DNA from: Polynucleobacter sp. MWH-UH19D
Lineage (GTDB): Bacteria; Pseudomonadota; Gammaproteobacteria; Burkholderiales; Burkholderiaceae
Reading direction: 5' to 3'
Length of the DNA stretch: 64,000 bases
Assembly (NCBI RefSeq): GCF_040409795.1
Contig: NZ_CP099571.1
Span: 310,001 to 374,000, forward strand
Shown in pieces: positions 26,685 to 35,954 of the stretch. Under the pieces are notes generated by a model. It was given only the letters and a program-made list of their open reading frames with translations. It had not been told where the DNA came from and did no database searches. Numbering within the stretch: the first letter of the stretch is position 1; the number at the start of each line of letters is the position of its first letter. The position numbers and the translations under genes were made by a program.

Positions 26685-27638
26685 ATGAAAAATAAGGATT
26701 ATCATTCTCATGACTTTGCTCCAATAGTGCTGTTTGCATATAATAGACCAGAACATCTGTCTAAAACCTTAAGCGCTTTAGCAAATAATCCAGAGTTTTC
26801 TTTAAGTCCACTGTTCATATATTGTGATGGGGCAAAACGCTCTAGTGACCAAGTGAATGTGAATAAAACCCGAGTTATTGCAAATCAGTTCCCCCATCCT
26901 AACAAGGTCGTAATTGAGTCAACTCTTAATTTAGGTCTAGCTGCATCAGTAATACAAGGTGTTACCCAAATAACTAATAAATACGGGCGGATTATTGTTC
27001 TCGAGGACGACTTAATTGTCGATGTTTATTTTCTAAAATTTCTTAATCAGGCATTGAACCAATATGAAAATAATTCGAAAGTAATGCAGATTTCTGCATA
27101 CATGTTTCCAATACCCATTTTTTCTCAAAGGGCTACTTCGTTGCTTTTGCCAAATATATCAAGCTGGGGTTGGGCCACATGGAGACGCGCTTGGAAAAAT
27201 TTTGATCCAACATCTACTGGATGGGAGTTGCTTTTGAATAATAAAGCTATGAGGCAAGAATTTGATGTTGGTGGGAGTTATGCATATTCGGATATGCTGT
27301 TCAGGCAAGTATTAGGAGAGATAGATTCTTGGGCGATTCGTTGGAATTGGAGTGTTTATCTTTGCTCGGGGTTAGTTTTGTACCCCCCAGTTTCTTTGGT
27401 GAAAAATATTGGGTTTGATGGAAGCGGCACGCATTGTGCTGCTTTGGATATTGATGAGGTAAAATTTAGTTCTGGAATAAAAGATATTAAATTCCCTGAA
27501 GATGTACGTCGGTCTAAAGAGGATTTGTTCCATATCGAAGCTGCGCTAAAAAAGTTGAGCGGTCCAAGCTACATAAGATTCTTAAAATCAATTGCCAATA
27601 ATTTTCGCCGTTTAAGGCTTAGGCATAATTTTTTATGA
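26685..27638 (+). CDS. GT-A fold glycosyltransferase-like protein
   Basis: The 317-aa protein begins with a GT2-like Rossmann opening (APIVLFAYNRPEHLSKTLSAL, about residues 12-32). It has a metal-binding acidic motif in RIIVLEDDLIV (about residues 104-114), followed by SSWGWATWRRAW, a segment frequent in glycosyltransferases of O-antigen loci that also carry the LEDD motif. No membrane helix is visible. It stands alone between an O-acyltransferase and a methyltransferase gene with modest gaps. Donor and acceptor unknown. Confidence 0.8.
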   Translation: MKNKDYHSHDFAPIVLFAYNRPEHLSKTLSALANNPEFSLSPLFIYCDGAKRSSDQVNVNKTRVIANQFPHPNKVVIESTLNLGLAASVIQGVTQITNKYGRIIVLEDDLIVDVYFLKFLNQALNQYENNSKVMQISAYMFPIPIFSQRATSLLLPNISSWGWATWRRAWKNFDPTSTGWELLLNNKAMRQEFDVGGSYAYSDMLFRQVLGEIDSWAIRWNWSVYLCSGLVLYPPVSLVKNIGFDGSGTHCAALDIDEVKFSSGIKDIKFPEDVRRSKEDLFHIEAALKKLSGPSYIRFLKSIANNFRRLRLRHNFL

Positions 27639-27723
27639 AATTATTACTCGTAATTAGTTATGATGTCTTTAGATCTAAGTTGATAAATTAAATCAATAGC
27701 AATTATCAATACATGAGGATTTT

Positions 27724-28458
27724 ATGGATCACCAGGATCAACTATTAAATGAGAAATATGCGAGGTTATACGAGGGCTACTATGATAAGAATGAGTGGTT
27801 AGTTAAAAAGCGAAAGTTATCTGCAATCGATTCGGCGAGAAATATCATTGATGCGACTAACAAATCTACTAATTTAAGTCTGCTTGATGTCGGGGCGGGC
27901 GATGGCAATGTCTTGGCTGAGCTTTCGGGAACGGGGGTCTTTGTTAGGATGGTAGCCCTAGAGATTTCCGACAGCGGAATAGAAAAAATAAAATTGCGAA
28001 ATATTTCAGAGTTAAATGAAGTAAAGAAATTTGACGGTTATCAAATTTCTTTTAAAAATAAAGAATTTGATCTTGGTATTGCCATACATGTACTTGAGCA
28101 CGTCGAACATGAGCGTTTGTTTCTAAGTGAGTTGGGTAGAGTCTCCAAAAAAGCTCTCATTGAAGTGCCCCTTGAGCATGGATTCAATATTTGTCGCGCA
28201 ATTTCAAATGGAAAGAAAACTGGACATATTAATTTTTATACGATAGAAACTTTGGCCAGCCTGTTGGAAACCTCCGGTTATAAAATTATTGAGAGCAAAG
28301 TGACAGCCCCTTCTGTTGAGTATGAGAAGCTTTTGTATGGAGCAAGTAGAGGTAGAGTGAAAAATATTTTGCGCAAAATTTTATTAAAATTTTTCCCTAC
28401 CACTGCACCAAAATTTTTTACATATAACGGTTATGTATATTGCGACTGCCCTGATTAA
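27724..28458 (+). CDS. Class I SAM-dependent methyltransferase
   Basis: In this 244-aa protein motif I is LSLLDVGAGDGNVLAEL (about residues 52-68). The second acidic position lies in MVALEISDSGIEKI, and FDLGIAIHVLEHVEHERLFLSEL is a typical motif IV/post-IV region of Methyltransf_11-type enzymes. GHINFYTIETLASLLETSGY is a common C-terminal helix. It is the last intact gene before the wzy pseudogene. Probably sugar or lipid-intermediate methylation. Confidence 0.82.
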   Translation: MDHQDQLLNEKYARLYEGYYDKNEWLVKKRKLSAIDSARNIIDATNKSTNLSLLDVGAGDGNVLAELSGTGVFVRMVALEISDSGIEKIKLRNISELNEVKKFDGYQISFKNKEFDLGIAIHVLEHVEHERLFLSELGRVSKKALIEVPLEHGFNICRAISNGKKTGHINFYTIETLASLLETSGYKIIESKVTAPSVEYEKLLYGASRGRVKNILRKILLKFFPTTAPKFFTYNGYVYCDCPD

Positions 28459-28484
28459 TTACAGGCTATTCTATACGGTCTTTC

Positions 28485-29734
28485 ATGAATAAGTCGATTT
28501 ACTTATTCTATGGATTGGTGTTGCTCTCATTCGGTCTAGTTGTGAATGTAGTGCATTTTGATCAAAACTTTCCACTGATCATAGTGTATCTATTAATAGG
28601 AATTATCTCGATAAAAGTTGTAGCCAAAAAGGATTGCGGGACGATGACGCAAGCGGCAGGAATTTTTTCCCCTTATTCTCTTTTCAATTTTCCCAATAAA
28701 TGAGTTGGATAATGAGAGTATTTACTGGGGTGGAGAAGAATTTTCCGAAGAAGCTAGGTTACTTGGCGTACGCACTTCATTATTATTCGTATCCCTTTTT
28801 TGGATGGCATTATAAGTAAGATTTTCATCAAGCAATTTAGGCCATCCATTAATTAATATGTCATTTAATATTTACGCTTTATCGGCTCAAAATATAAAGT
28901 GGTTTTTAGTTCTTTCATCTGGCGGACTATTCATTTTTTTGAGATTTTTGATCTTCACATATATTATTATTTGTTAAGGGCGGTGAATTTAGTGAGGGGA
29001 TAAATATTGAATCTAAGGCTGGCTACCTTTTCGTTGGATTTTTTTTTAAGCTCTATGTTATTAAATATGAGTTAGACTTATATCCTGTTGTGCGCAAAAA
29101 AAGTACACCATAAAGTATTTTTTAGGCTAGGGTTGCTTTTTTCAGCTTCGCCAAGCGGAATTTCACGGTTTCTTGTGGGCGCTCTCTACATACCACTGGT
29201 TTTGACATTCCTGATGAGGCAATAAAAAAATCATATATGTACGCCTCAAGATTTTTACTTATTTCCAAGTTTATTACTATCGGAATTGTTTTTTATATTC
29301 CCCATTCTTGAGATATTCAGGGAATTTTCATTTTTTGAATATCAGAGCGGGGGCACTTTGATGCATTCCAAATGTTCATGAGGGCATTAGATGCGGGCGA
29401 AATGAACTACATCTATGGATCTCTAGGAGCACTATTTTTTTATTCCAAGATCTATTTGGCCCTCAAAGCCGGTAAAATCAGACATCGAGATTTCTCTGTT
29501 GGTAGATTTGAGGTTGGAAAATGTATCCTTGCCAATCATAGGGGAATTATATTAGGCGCACCATTAATGAGGTTATTATTCAAAAAAATTGATTCAATTT
29601 ACTTAAAATACAAACACAGCTCCTTATCAATTGACCATTTAATATATTTTCAGTTTGTGGGCTCGGTTGTTTATAATATGAGGGGTGGCTTTCTTTCATC
29701 TTTTGCATTTACCGTCAGTATTCTCATGACTTAG
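28485..29734 (+). pseudogene. Frameshifted O-antigen polymerase (Wzy) pseudogene
   Basis: Reading the region piecewise in all three + frames recovers the parts of one membrane protein in order. A hydrophobic N terminus (28485-28703) comes first, then NESIYWGGEEFSEEARLLGV in another frame and ISRFLVGALYIPLVLTFLMR near 29160. HFDAFQMFMRALDAGEMNY lies around 29353-29410, and PRSIWPSKPVKSDIEISLLV plus LENVSLPIIGE follow in yet another frame from about 29440. LFKKIDSIYLKYKH and NMRGGFLSSFAFTVSILM end the gene in frame. These are the conserved blocks of Wzy-type polymerases (FDxxxMxMRAL, VPRxxWPxKP, GEhYxNFG and the RGDLLxSFAY-like end). I count at least seven frame changes and one in-frame stop, so it cannot make a polymerase. 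The short ORFs here, including 29372-29734, are fragments, not genes. Confidence 0.87.
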
Positions 29735-29805
29735 CTTCTAATCAGTTTGATAATTGACAATAAAATGCTTATAGCGTTAATTTTTCTAATAAATAAGATG
29801 CTTAT

Positions 29806-30726
29806 ATGCTTACTAAAATTGGCTCACTTTTTATCGCTTTGCGAACATTATTTACCCTCAATCGCGATCTAGATTTGATTAAGATTAACCAGGGGTTAAT
29901 ATTATCTAAAATGAACTTAAAAAAACCCCACTCTAGTTTGTCTAATTATGAGTTCAAAGTGTTTTCTCAGTGGGGTGAGGATGGAATCATACAGCATTTA
30001 ATTCAGAATGTTTTTATTAAAAATAAAAATTTTATTGAGTTTGGTGTCGAGGATTTTTTTGAGTCAAATTGCCGTTTTTTGCTACAAAAAGACAATTGGG
30101 ATGGATTTGTAATTGATGGATCAAGTCGAAATATTAAGAGACTTAGAAATTCATATTTTTATTGGAAGCATTCAATAAATGCATTGTGCTCATTTATTAC
30201 CCGAGAAAATATAGAAGAGCTTCTTTCGGTAAGTGGTTTTGATAAAGATATTGGGCTTTTGTCGGTTGATATTGATGGGGTGGATTATTTTGTCTTAGAA
30301 AAACTTACTACCTGGACTCCACGAGTTTTGATTGTAGAATTTAACGCAATGTTTGGGATGAATAGAGCGGTATCAGTACCGTATTCATCGGATTTTGTGC
30401 GATCAAATATGCACCACTCCAATTTATATTATGGTGCTAGCTTGCCAGCCTTTATTCATTTAGCTAACAATATGAATATGGCATTGGTAGGTGTTAATTC
30501 TGCTGGTAGTAATGCATTTTTTGTTCGCAGAGATTTATTGAATGAGAGTGTGTCAGAAGTATCTATTGGCAACTGTTTTGTTGGGGCTAAATTTCGTGAA
30601 GGTCGTGACGTAAACGGTGCTCTTATTTGTCAATCTAGTAGAGAGGAATTAAGTTCAATTATGCAATTGCCTTTAATAGACGTCATTACTCAAGCAACTT
30701 TAAAAGTTGGGGATTTGGCATGTTAG
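29806..30726 (+). CDS. FkbM-like methyltransferase-fold protein
   Basis: The 306-aa protein shows the FkbM-like opening FSQWGEDGIIQHLI (about residues 51-64), then NFIEFGVEDFFESNCRFLL at the SAM motif I position and LLSVDIDGVDYFVLEKL at the FkbM D-x-D/E-G segment. Motif I is degenerate (EFGVED in place of DxGAxxG), so SAM binding is less certain than for the other FkbM proteins here. A hydrophobic N-terminal stretch (KIGSLFIALRTLFTL) may touch the membrane. It lies directly after the dead polymerase gene. Similar proteins occur in polysaccharide loci, but I know of no assigned reaction. Confidence 0.68.
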   Translation: MLTKIGSLFIALRTLFTLNRDLDLIKINQGLILSKMNLKKPHSSLSNYEFKVFSQWGEDGIIQHLIQNVFIKNKNFIEFGVEDFFESNCRFLLQKDNWDGFVIDGSSRNIKRLRNSYFYWKHSINALCSFITRENIEELLSVSGFDKDIGLLSVDIDGVDYFVLEKLTTWTPRVLIVEFNAMFGMNRAVSVPYSSDFVRSNMHHSNLYYGASLPAFIHLANNMNMALVGVNSAGSNAFFVRRDLLNESVSEVSIGNCFVGAKFREGRDVNGALICQSSREELSSIMQLPLIDVITQATLKVGDLAC

Positions 30727-30759
30727 CAAAAGATCATCTATGCGCGGGAATATTCGGTA

Positions 30760-31710
30760 TTGAATACATTGAATAGACAGTCAATTTGGATAACTGGCGC
30801 CAATGGTTTTATTGGACGCAACCTTGCGCCGCTGCTTGCGGGCCTTGGTTATAAGGTTTTTGGATTAGGGCATGGCGCCTGGCCGGCTCGAGATGCTTTG
30901 GGGTTTGGTGTATCACAATGGGTTGATGGATCTTTAGTTGCTGAAAATCTTGATTTATTAGCAAAATCATCCTGCATACCCGATAAGATTTTTCATCTTG
31001 CCGGAGGCTCTTCTGTTGGAGTGTCATTAGAAGCGCCTTATGAGGATTTTTGTCGTACAGTCACTGGAACGGCAAATTTGTTAGAGTGGATTAGGTTAAA
31101 TGCACCTAAGTCCAAGTTGATTGCAGTCTCTAGTGCAGCTGTTTATGGGGATCTTCATAAACACGTTGTTTCGGAGAGTGCTAAATGTAATCCATGCTCC
31201 CCTTATGGGCATCATAAATTAATGATGGAAATTCTTTGTCAAAGCTATGCAAAGACATTTGGAGTTAATGTTGTTATTGCAAGGCTATTTTCAGTCTATG
31301 GTAAATTTTTGCAAAAACAGTTGCTTTGGGAGCTGTGTACCAAACTTTCATTAGGCAATGCATCAATTACGCTCGGCGGATCAGGTGAAGAAACAAGGGA
31401 TTGGGCAGATATTCGCGATGTAGTTATTGCTTTGCAAGTTGTAGGTGATTTAGCATCTAATGAGTCTCCAATAATAAATATTGGAACCGGCCTAGGTGTC
31501 AGAGTTAGGGAGGTGGTAGAACTTGTGCTGAGCTCTTGGCCCCACAGATCGAAAATTTTATTCAATATGAAAACTCGCAAAGGAGATCCGTTTAGCTTAA
31601 TTGGCGATTGTAGGCAATTGAATTCGTTGGGATTTTCCTCGCAATTTCCCGTCCAAATTGGAGTGCCAAATTATGTTGAATGGTACCTTAGGCACATGAA
31701 AATTAGATAA
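30760..31710 (+). CDS. Extended SDR: NAD-dependent sugar epimerase/dehydratase/reductase
   Basis: The 316-aa protein, from a TTG start, has the NAD motif ITGANGFIGRNLAPLL (about residues 9-24), IFHLAGGSSVGVS, the catalytic serine region VSSAAVYG and the YGHHK YxxxK dyad (about residue 148). It belongs with GDP-mannose dehydratase/UDP-glucose epimerase-like SDRs. The upstream bases have no strong ribosome site, so the start could be a few codons off. It overlaps the following glycosyltransferase gene by one base. It probably makes a deoxy- or epimerised sugar nucleotide for that enzyme. Confidence 0.82.
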   Translation: MNTLNRQSIWITGANGFIGRNLAPLLAGLGYKVFGLGHGAWPARDALGFGVSQWVDGSLVAENLDLLAKSSCIPDKIFHLAGGSSVGVSLEAPYEDFCRTVTGTANLLEWIRLNAPKSKLIAVSSAAVYGDLHKHVVSESAKCNPCSPYGHHKLMMEILCQSYAKTFGVNVVIARLFSVYGKFLQKQLLWELCTKLSLGNASITLGGSGEETRDWADIRDVVIALQVVGDLASNESPIINIGTGLGVRVREVVELVLSSWPHRSKILFNMKTRKGDPFSLIGDCRQLNSLGFSSQFPVQIGVPNYVEWYLRHMKIR

Positions 31711-32885
31711 TGATCACTATTGCATTTAACTATATTGATGGTCGAATATGGCGGGGTGGACATCAATATATATTTAATCTTGTTAGTGCGCTGTCGAGTT
31801 TTTCTCCTGATCGTGTTCGTTCTATTATTTTTGTTGGTACTGATATTGCCGTTGAAGATCTTAGAGTCTTTGAGGGAATTGAGAGGGTCAAGGTAGTTAG
31901 AAATCAGACTTTTAACTCTAGTAGAAATAATCTACGTTTATTCAAAGCAATTTTATTTGGGTCCGATAATGAGGCGCTGAATATTTTTTTAGAAAATAAA
32001 GTTGATATTGTTTTTGAATCAGCGCGATTTTATGGTTGGCATTTTCCACTTCCAGTCTTGACTTGGATTCCAGATTTTCAGCATCGATATTTAAAAAAGC
32101 TATTTGGCTGGCAAGCATATTGGAAAAGAGAAATTGGCTTTCGAGTGCAGGCACTATCTGGTAGACATATCATGTTAAGTAGCGAGGATGCTAGAGGAGA
32201 CTGTGAAAAATATTACCCAATAACCAAGGGTCGCACTAGCGTGGTACGTTTTTGTGCTCCCCCACCTAAATTGCCTAGCATAGAGGAGGCATCTAGGATC
32301 GTTGAGGTATATGGATTGCCAAAGCATTTTTTCTTTTTGCCTAATCAGTTTTGGGCCCATAAAAATCATATCTGCGTAATTCGTGCAGTATCCATACTTA
32401 AGAAACGTGGAATAAGTGTAGTTATTGTATGCTCTGGGAAGCAGGCCGATGAGAGGGACCCTCACTATTTCGAAAAAATTCAGCGGCATATAAATTTCAA
32501 TGGTTTAGGGGATAGCCTAAGATTGCTTGGTATGATCCCTAGTGCACACATAATGGCTTTGATGATGAAATGTGCTGCCTTAATAAATCCATCTAAATTT
32601 GAGGGGTGGAGCACTACTGTTGAGGAGGCGAAGGTAATTGGGGTCCCTATAATTTTGTCTGAGCTGCGTGTGCATAAGGAGCAATGTAATAACGCATTTT
32701 TTTTTGATCCAGATGCACCGGATCAATTAGCCAACATTTTAGAGAGTTTTAATTCCTCCACTCATGGATTTGGCGATATTGGTGGGGGTCACTTTGCTGA
32801 GGTAGCGGAAATCAATTTTAATAAATTTTCAGAAGAGTTTACTAATTTGATAGAGCAACAAGTACAAATACAAAGAGGCTCATAA
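31710..32885 (+). CDS. GT4-type (GT-B fold) glycosyltransferase
   Basis: The 391-aa protein begins with GRIWRGGHQYIFNLVSAL, the glycine-rich acceptor-side loop of GT-B enzymes. The C-terminal donor domain has FFLPNQFWAHKNH (the 'n...hKn' motif) and NPSKFEGWSTTVEEAKVIGVPIILS (about residues 293-317), equivalent to the E-x7-E motif of GT4 retaining glycosyltransferases. No membrane helix. Start ATG overlaps the SDR stop (TAATG). It likely adds a sugar to the undecaprenyl-linked repeat unit at the cytoplasmic membrane face. Confidence 0.88.
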   Translation: MITIAFNYIDGRIWRGGHQYIFNLVSALSSFSPDRVRSIIFVGTDIAVEDLRVFEGIERVKVVRNQTFNSSRNNLRLFKAILFGSDNEALNIFLENKVDIVFESARFYGWHFPLPVLTWIPDFQHRYLKKLFGWQAYWKREIGFRVQALSGRHIMLSSEDARGDCEKYYPITKGRTSVVRFCAPPPKLPSIEEASRIVEVYGLPKHFFFLPNQFWAHKNHICVIRAVSILKKRGISVVIVCSGKQADERDPHYFEKIQRHINFNGLGDSLRLLGMIPSAHIMALMMKCAALINPSKFEGWSTTVEEAKVIGVPIILSELRVHKEQCNNAFFFDPDAPDQLANILESFNSSTHGFGDIGGGHFAEVAEINFNKFSEEFTNLIEQQVQIQRGS

Positions 32886-32886
32886 A

Positions 32887-33648
32887 TTGCTAAAAATATC
32901 AGTCATTACCGCCTCATACAATAATTGTGGGACAATACAGCAGACATTAGACTCCGTATTATCTCAGACCTATCCAATTGTTGAGTATATAGTTATTGAC
33001 GGCGGCTCAACTGATGGCACCTTGAAAATCCTTGATTTATATAAATCAAAATTGGATGTTTATATCAGCGAACCAGACGGCGGTATTTATGATGCCTTAA
33101 ATAAAGGGATACTTCACAGCACTGGTGATATTGTTGGGTTTTTGCATGCGGACGATTTATTTGAAAGCGACGATGTTCTTGATAAGATTGCAAACGTTTT
33201 TAATGTCTCTAAGGTGGAGGCGGTATATGGAGATCTTGTATATGTTCGTAAAAATGATACTTCCAAAATTGTACGATATTGGAAATCCTGCGAGTTTAAC
33301 GAGATATTTTTACATAAGGGTTGGATGCCACCTCATCCAACCCTTTATATAAGGCGCTCCGTTTATAAAAGATTGGGAACCTTTGATACATCTTATCTTA
33401 TAGCGGCTGACTATGACTTAGTATTGCGGTTTTTTGGCAAAGGGAAATTATTTTCATCTCATATACCGGAGGTGCTGGTTCGTATGCGTCATGGCGGTAT
33501 AAGCAATAAATCAGTTAAAACAATTATTAAAAAGTCTTTAGAGGATCTTTCTATATTAAGGCGAAATCAAATTGGCGGAATTTTAACTTTAATAAGTAAG
33601 AATCTATTAAAGTTGGCACAGCTTATTCCAGGTCAAACGAAAAAATAA
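32887..33648 (+). CDS. GT2-family glycosyltransferase
   Basis: The 253-aa protein begins, from a TTG start, LKISVITASYNNCGTIQQTL with the GT2 nucleotide-binding strand. It continues VIDGGSTDGT (about residues 36-45), EPDGGIYDALNKG and the metal-binding HADD (about residues 84-87). This is a classic GT-A inverting transferase of the WcaA/WbyL kind, complete within one domain. It starts one base after the GT4 gene and is the last gene of the + strand polysaccharide run. Beyond it the mobile-DNA scar begins. Confidence 0.92.
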   Translation: MLKISVITASYNNCGTIQQTLDSVLSQTYPIVEYIVIDGGSTDGTLKILDLYKSKLDVYISEPDGGIYDALNKGILHSTGDIVGFLHADDLFESDDVLDKIANVFNVSKVEAVYGDLVYVRKNDTSKIVRYWKSCEFNEIFLHKGWMPPHPTLYIRRSVYKRLGTFDTSYLIAADYDLVLRFFGKGKLFSSHIPEVLVRMRHGGISNKSVKTIIKKSLEDLSILRRNQIGGILTLISKNLLKLAQLIPGQTKK

Positions 33649-33736
33649 GTGCAGAAATTTTTTACTATTGAATTGGATTCTTGCTTTACAGACAAGCACA
33701 TAATGTGATCCGGGATATAGTCGCAAATTATTGATC

Positions 33737-34130
33737 TTAGCTAAGGCGCCTACTTTGCTCTAGATATCTCATTACTGTATCAGTCTTAGACCATCTTCCG
33801 GGTTGCATAATGATGGGCATACTTGCTCCTGAATTGAGTAAATTCTGCGCTCCACCTATGCGCATCGAGTAACCCCTTATTCCTTTGATAACAAACTCAT
33901 CAAGCTCAGCAATTCTGACAATTCTTTTTATAGATTCGATTGACTTGCCCAGAACCCAGACTGCTGCGTGATGTTGCCCTGCGCGATCAATGCTAACCAC
34001 GAGGTATTCCTGCTCTTCAGGAAGTTCTTTTAACTACTTAGTCAAAGCTAAATGAGATCTTTGACTTAGATGTAGCCATTTCCCTGTCGAGTATTGATCG
34101 GCCTTACTTTTTCTCGGGAGGATGAATAAA
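33737..34130 (-). pseudogene. Tyrosine recombinase (integrase) C-terminal pseudogene
   Basis: On the minus strand the frame gives SLFILPRKSKADQYSTGKWL, then LALTK, a TAG stop at 34036-34034, and LKELPEEQEYLVVSIDRAGQ. It continues GIRGYSMRIGGAQNLL and RWSKTDTVMRYLEQSRRLS to the end. This is the catalytic C-terminal domain of a phage-type integrase; the stop sits where a Trp (TGG to TAG) would be expected. The HxxR box reads YSMR, so its His is also lost, while the nucleophile Tyr in MRYLEQ remains. The N-terminal and first catalytic Arg parts are absent. It is a dead remnant that marks an old integration at the edge of the polysaccharide locus. Confidence 0.78.
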
Positions 34131-34370
34131 CTCTCAATTGATCGCCGCTTTACTGAAGAGGTGTATAAGTTATCGATAAATTCGGATGGTAGTGATGCGA
34201 AGGAGATAGAAACGCTCATCCAAATGGTGGAATATATCAAACCCTATCGTCGGCGTAACATTTTAGTGTCTCAGCTTAAGCATATTAAAGCAGAATTTAA
34301 AAAACCATACGCATTGATCTTAGATGCGTATAAACAAGTCAAACCTTTGGCAACTAAGGATCCAACTTAA
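34122..34370 (+). pseudogene. Possible decayed gene fragment of unknown function
   Basis: An 82-codon frame with protein-like content (EIETLIQMVEYIKPYRRR, LVSQLKHIKAEFKKPYALIL) starts at the inner end of the integrase remnant and runs away from it. After its TAA the same frame continues with EELGYLKVRLSDWLENIQFP before a second stop at 34464. That pattern suggests a longer gene broken by stop codons. I recognise no family. It could instead be a chance ORF, since its start overlaps the integrase fragment on the other strand. Confidence 0.3.
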
Positions 34371-34540
34371 GAGGAGTTGGGCTATTTAAAGGTTCGCCTG
34401 TCTGATTGGCTAGAAAATATTCAATTCCCTCGTGTATTGATTGCTTGCTTCCTCCAATTGAATTAAGAATACAGTGCAATAAATCCAGAGAGCAAATCGA
34501 GGAAGGTATTGTCCAGATTCGGTAAGAGCGTTTTTTAAAG

Positions 34541-34833
34541 ATGATGCAATTGGGTGGAGTGCAGCGCGCCAGTGATGAGCTTAATCGCGCCATGATTCGA
34601 GCTATAGATAAGTGCCGTAAGCACCATGAGTGGGGCCTTCAGAACTGGACAGAGCAATTACCTAGTGATGATGCTAAGCAGCTCACTTCAGAGTGGGGGC
34701 TTATTTATTTAAGAATGAGACGTATTCGTAAAGAAGAATGAGTCCGTTTTGTGGATTTTTAGTTGATCAGGTAGGGTAAAGATGCGCCCGCTAATGCCGT
34801 ATATCAAGCTTTGGTGGAGGATATTTTCAAAGG
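34541..34833 (+). pseudogene. Possible decayed gene fragments of unknown function
   Basis: A 66-codon frame (ELNRAMIRAIDKCRKHHEWG, TSEWGLIYLRMRRIRKEE) ends at 34741. The same frame, after two more stops, gives GKDAPANAVYQALVEDIFKG, which looks like a true protein C terminus, ending at a TAG at 34832-34834. The stops break up what may once have been one gene. No family is recognised. The stretch meets the end of the minus-strand glycosyltransferase gene, so that gene and this remnant converge. Confidence 0.25.
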
Positions 34834-35916
34834 TTAGTAAAGACGAAACCACTTTGGTGTTTGGAATTTTACAATTCTCCAATACAGCCAAGTATAAAAA
34901 ATAACATATATACAAAAGAATGAGAAAAGCATCATCGTAGACTGATAGAAGAGGATCCCTGGGGCTATAGCCGAAGAGCACAATACCCAGAGAAAAGGTG
35001 ATGTTTTGGAGTTTGCGGTCTGGGCTGCTATGGCGCTCCCTTTCCCCCCTGTGTTAAGTACCCGTCTAAAAATTAGTGAATGAAAATGTATGCCATCAGG
35101 GTCCCCTGGATTCTTTCCCTGATGAATTTTTCGGCGATAGATTGTAAATAAGGTTTCTGTGATTGGATAGCCATTTACGAGTAATGCAAACCATGGAGAG
35201 ATCTCATTGTGACGTACCACCATTAAGATGCTAATAATTGCAATCCAAAAGCCAATCAAATAAGCTCCACCATCTCCTAAGAAAATTAAGCCACGAGGGT
35301 AGTTCCAAATAAAAAATCCCAAAATCGCTGCGGCCATTGTTATGCTTAAATAAACTAGAGGAAAGTCGTTAAATTTAAATCCTACGTACCCCAGTGCTAA
35401 TAGGGTCATGATGGCTACCATACTTGCTAGTCCATTAAAACCATCAATAATGTTATAGGCATTTGACAGCCCAGTAATGGCAAACGTAGTAAATAGCATT
35501 GCAATTAAGGGAACTTGGAGAACGTAGTCAAAACCCCAGACATCAAGGGATGTAATTTCTGCTCCCAGCCAATGGCTTGCTGCAAGTGCCCCAATAGCAA
35601 TGGAAAGCAATCTTGCCCTAATGCTGATGGATTTGGTGATATCTTCAGCAAAGCCAATTCCAAATGGGAGGATTGCGCATAGAATGAATATCAACTCTAT
35701 ACTTTGGCCATCCTTTCCAAGCCAGCGCAATGCAGTCGAAAGAATGATTCCTAAGCCAATCCCCAGCCCTCCAATTCGAGGTACAGAAAATTCATGAAAT
35801 TTTTGTGGCCCACTAAGGTCATGATCTGCTGAGTAGAGTGCATGCAACCTCTGGGTGCGAATAATCAGAAGTGTTGTGATGAAAGAGGTAAAAAAGGCCA
35901 ATAGAATTCCAGACAT
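34834..35916 (-). CDS. WecA/TagO/MraY-family undecaprenyl-phosphate sugar-1-phosphate transferase
   Basis: From ATG at 35916 this is a 360-aa polytopic protein (the frame extends ten codons further to a TTG). PQKFHEFSVPRIGGLGIGLG matches the first cytoplasmic loop of the family. NAYNIIDGFNGLA carries the catalytic Asp motif, FLGDGGAYLIGFWIA the next, and GNPGDPDGIHFHSLIFRRV corresponds to the basic HIHH-like loop. About ten helices are expected. The enzyme transfers HexNAc-1-P to undecaprenyl phosphate and so starts O-antigen-type units. It is opposite in direction to the polysaccharide run and directly follows a RecT-type gene, so transcription may come from the YqaJ/RecT promoter. It is a strong candidate initiator for the locus. 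Confidence 0.88.
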   Translation of the reverse strand: MSGILLAFFTSFITTLLIIRTQRLHALYSADHDLSGPQKFHEFSVPRIGGLGIGLGIILSTALRWLGKDGQSIELIFILCAILPFGIGFAEDITKSISIRARLLSIAIGALAASHWLGAEITSLDVWGFDYVLQVPLIAMLFTTFAITGLSNAYNIIDGFNGLASMVAIMTLLALGYVGFKFNDFPLVYLSITMAAAILGFFIWNYPRGLIFLGDGGAYLIGFWIAIISILMVVRHNEISPWFALLVNGYPITETLFTIYRRKIHQGKNPGDPDGIHFHSLIFRRVLNTGGKGSAIAAQTANSKTSPFLWVLCSSAIAPGILFYQSTMMLFSFFCIYVIFYTWLYWRIVKFQTPKWFRLY

Positions 35917-35954
35917 GGCTTGATTATAGATTCTAGATGCTCTCAATTTTTCAT

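Noticed and set aside
29372-29734. 120-codon ORF that could be annotated as a stand-alone small membrane protein
   Set aside because: It contains the Wzy block MRAL at its start and the conserved polymerase end, with the middle in a different frame. It is a fragment of the wzy pseudogene.
34354-34593. 79-codon minus-strand ORF in the decayed region
   Set aside because: It overlaps stronger protein-like + strand fragments and contains no recognisable motif.
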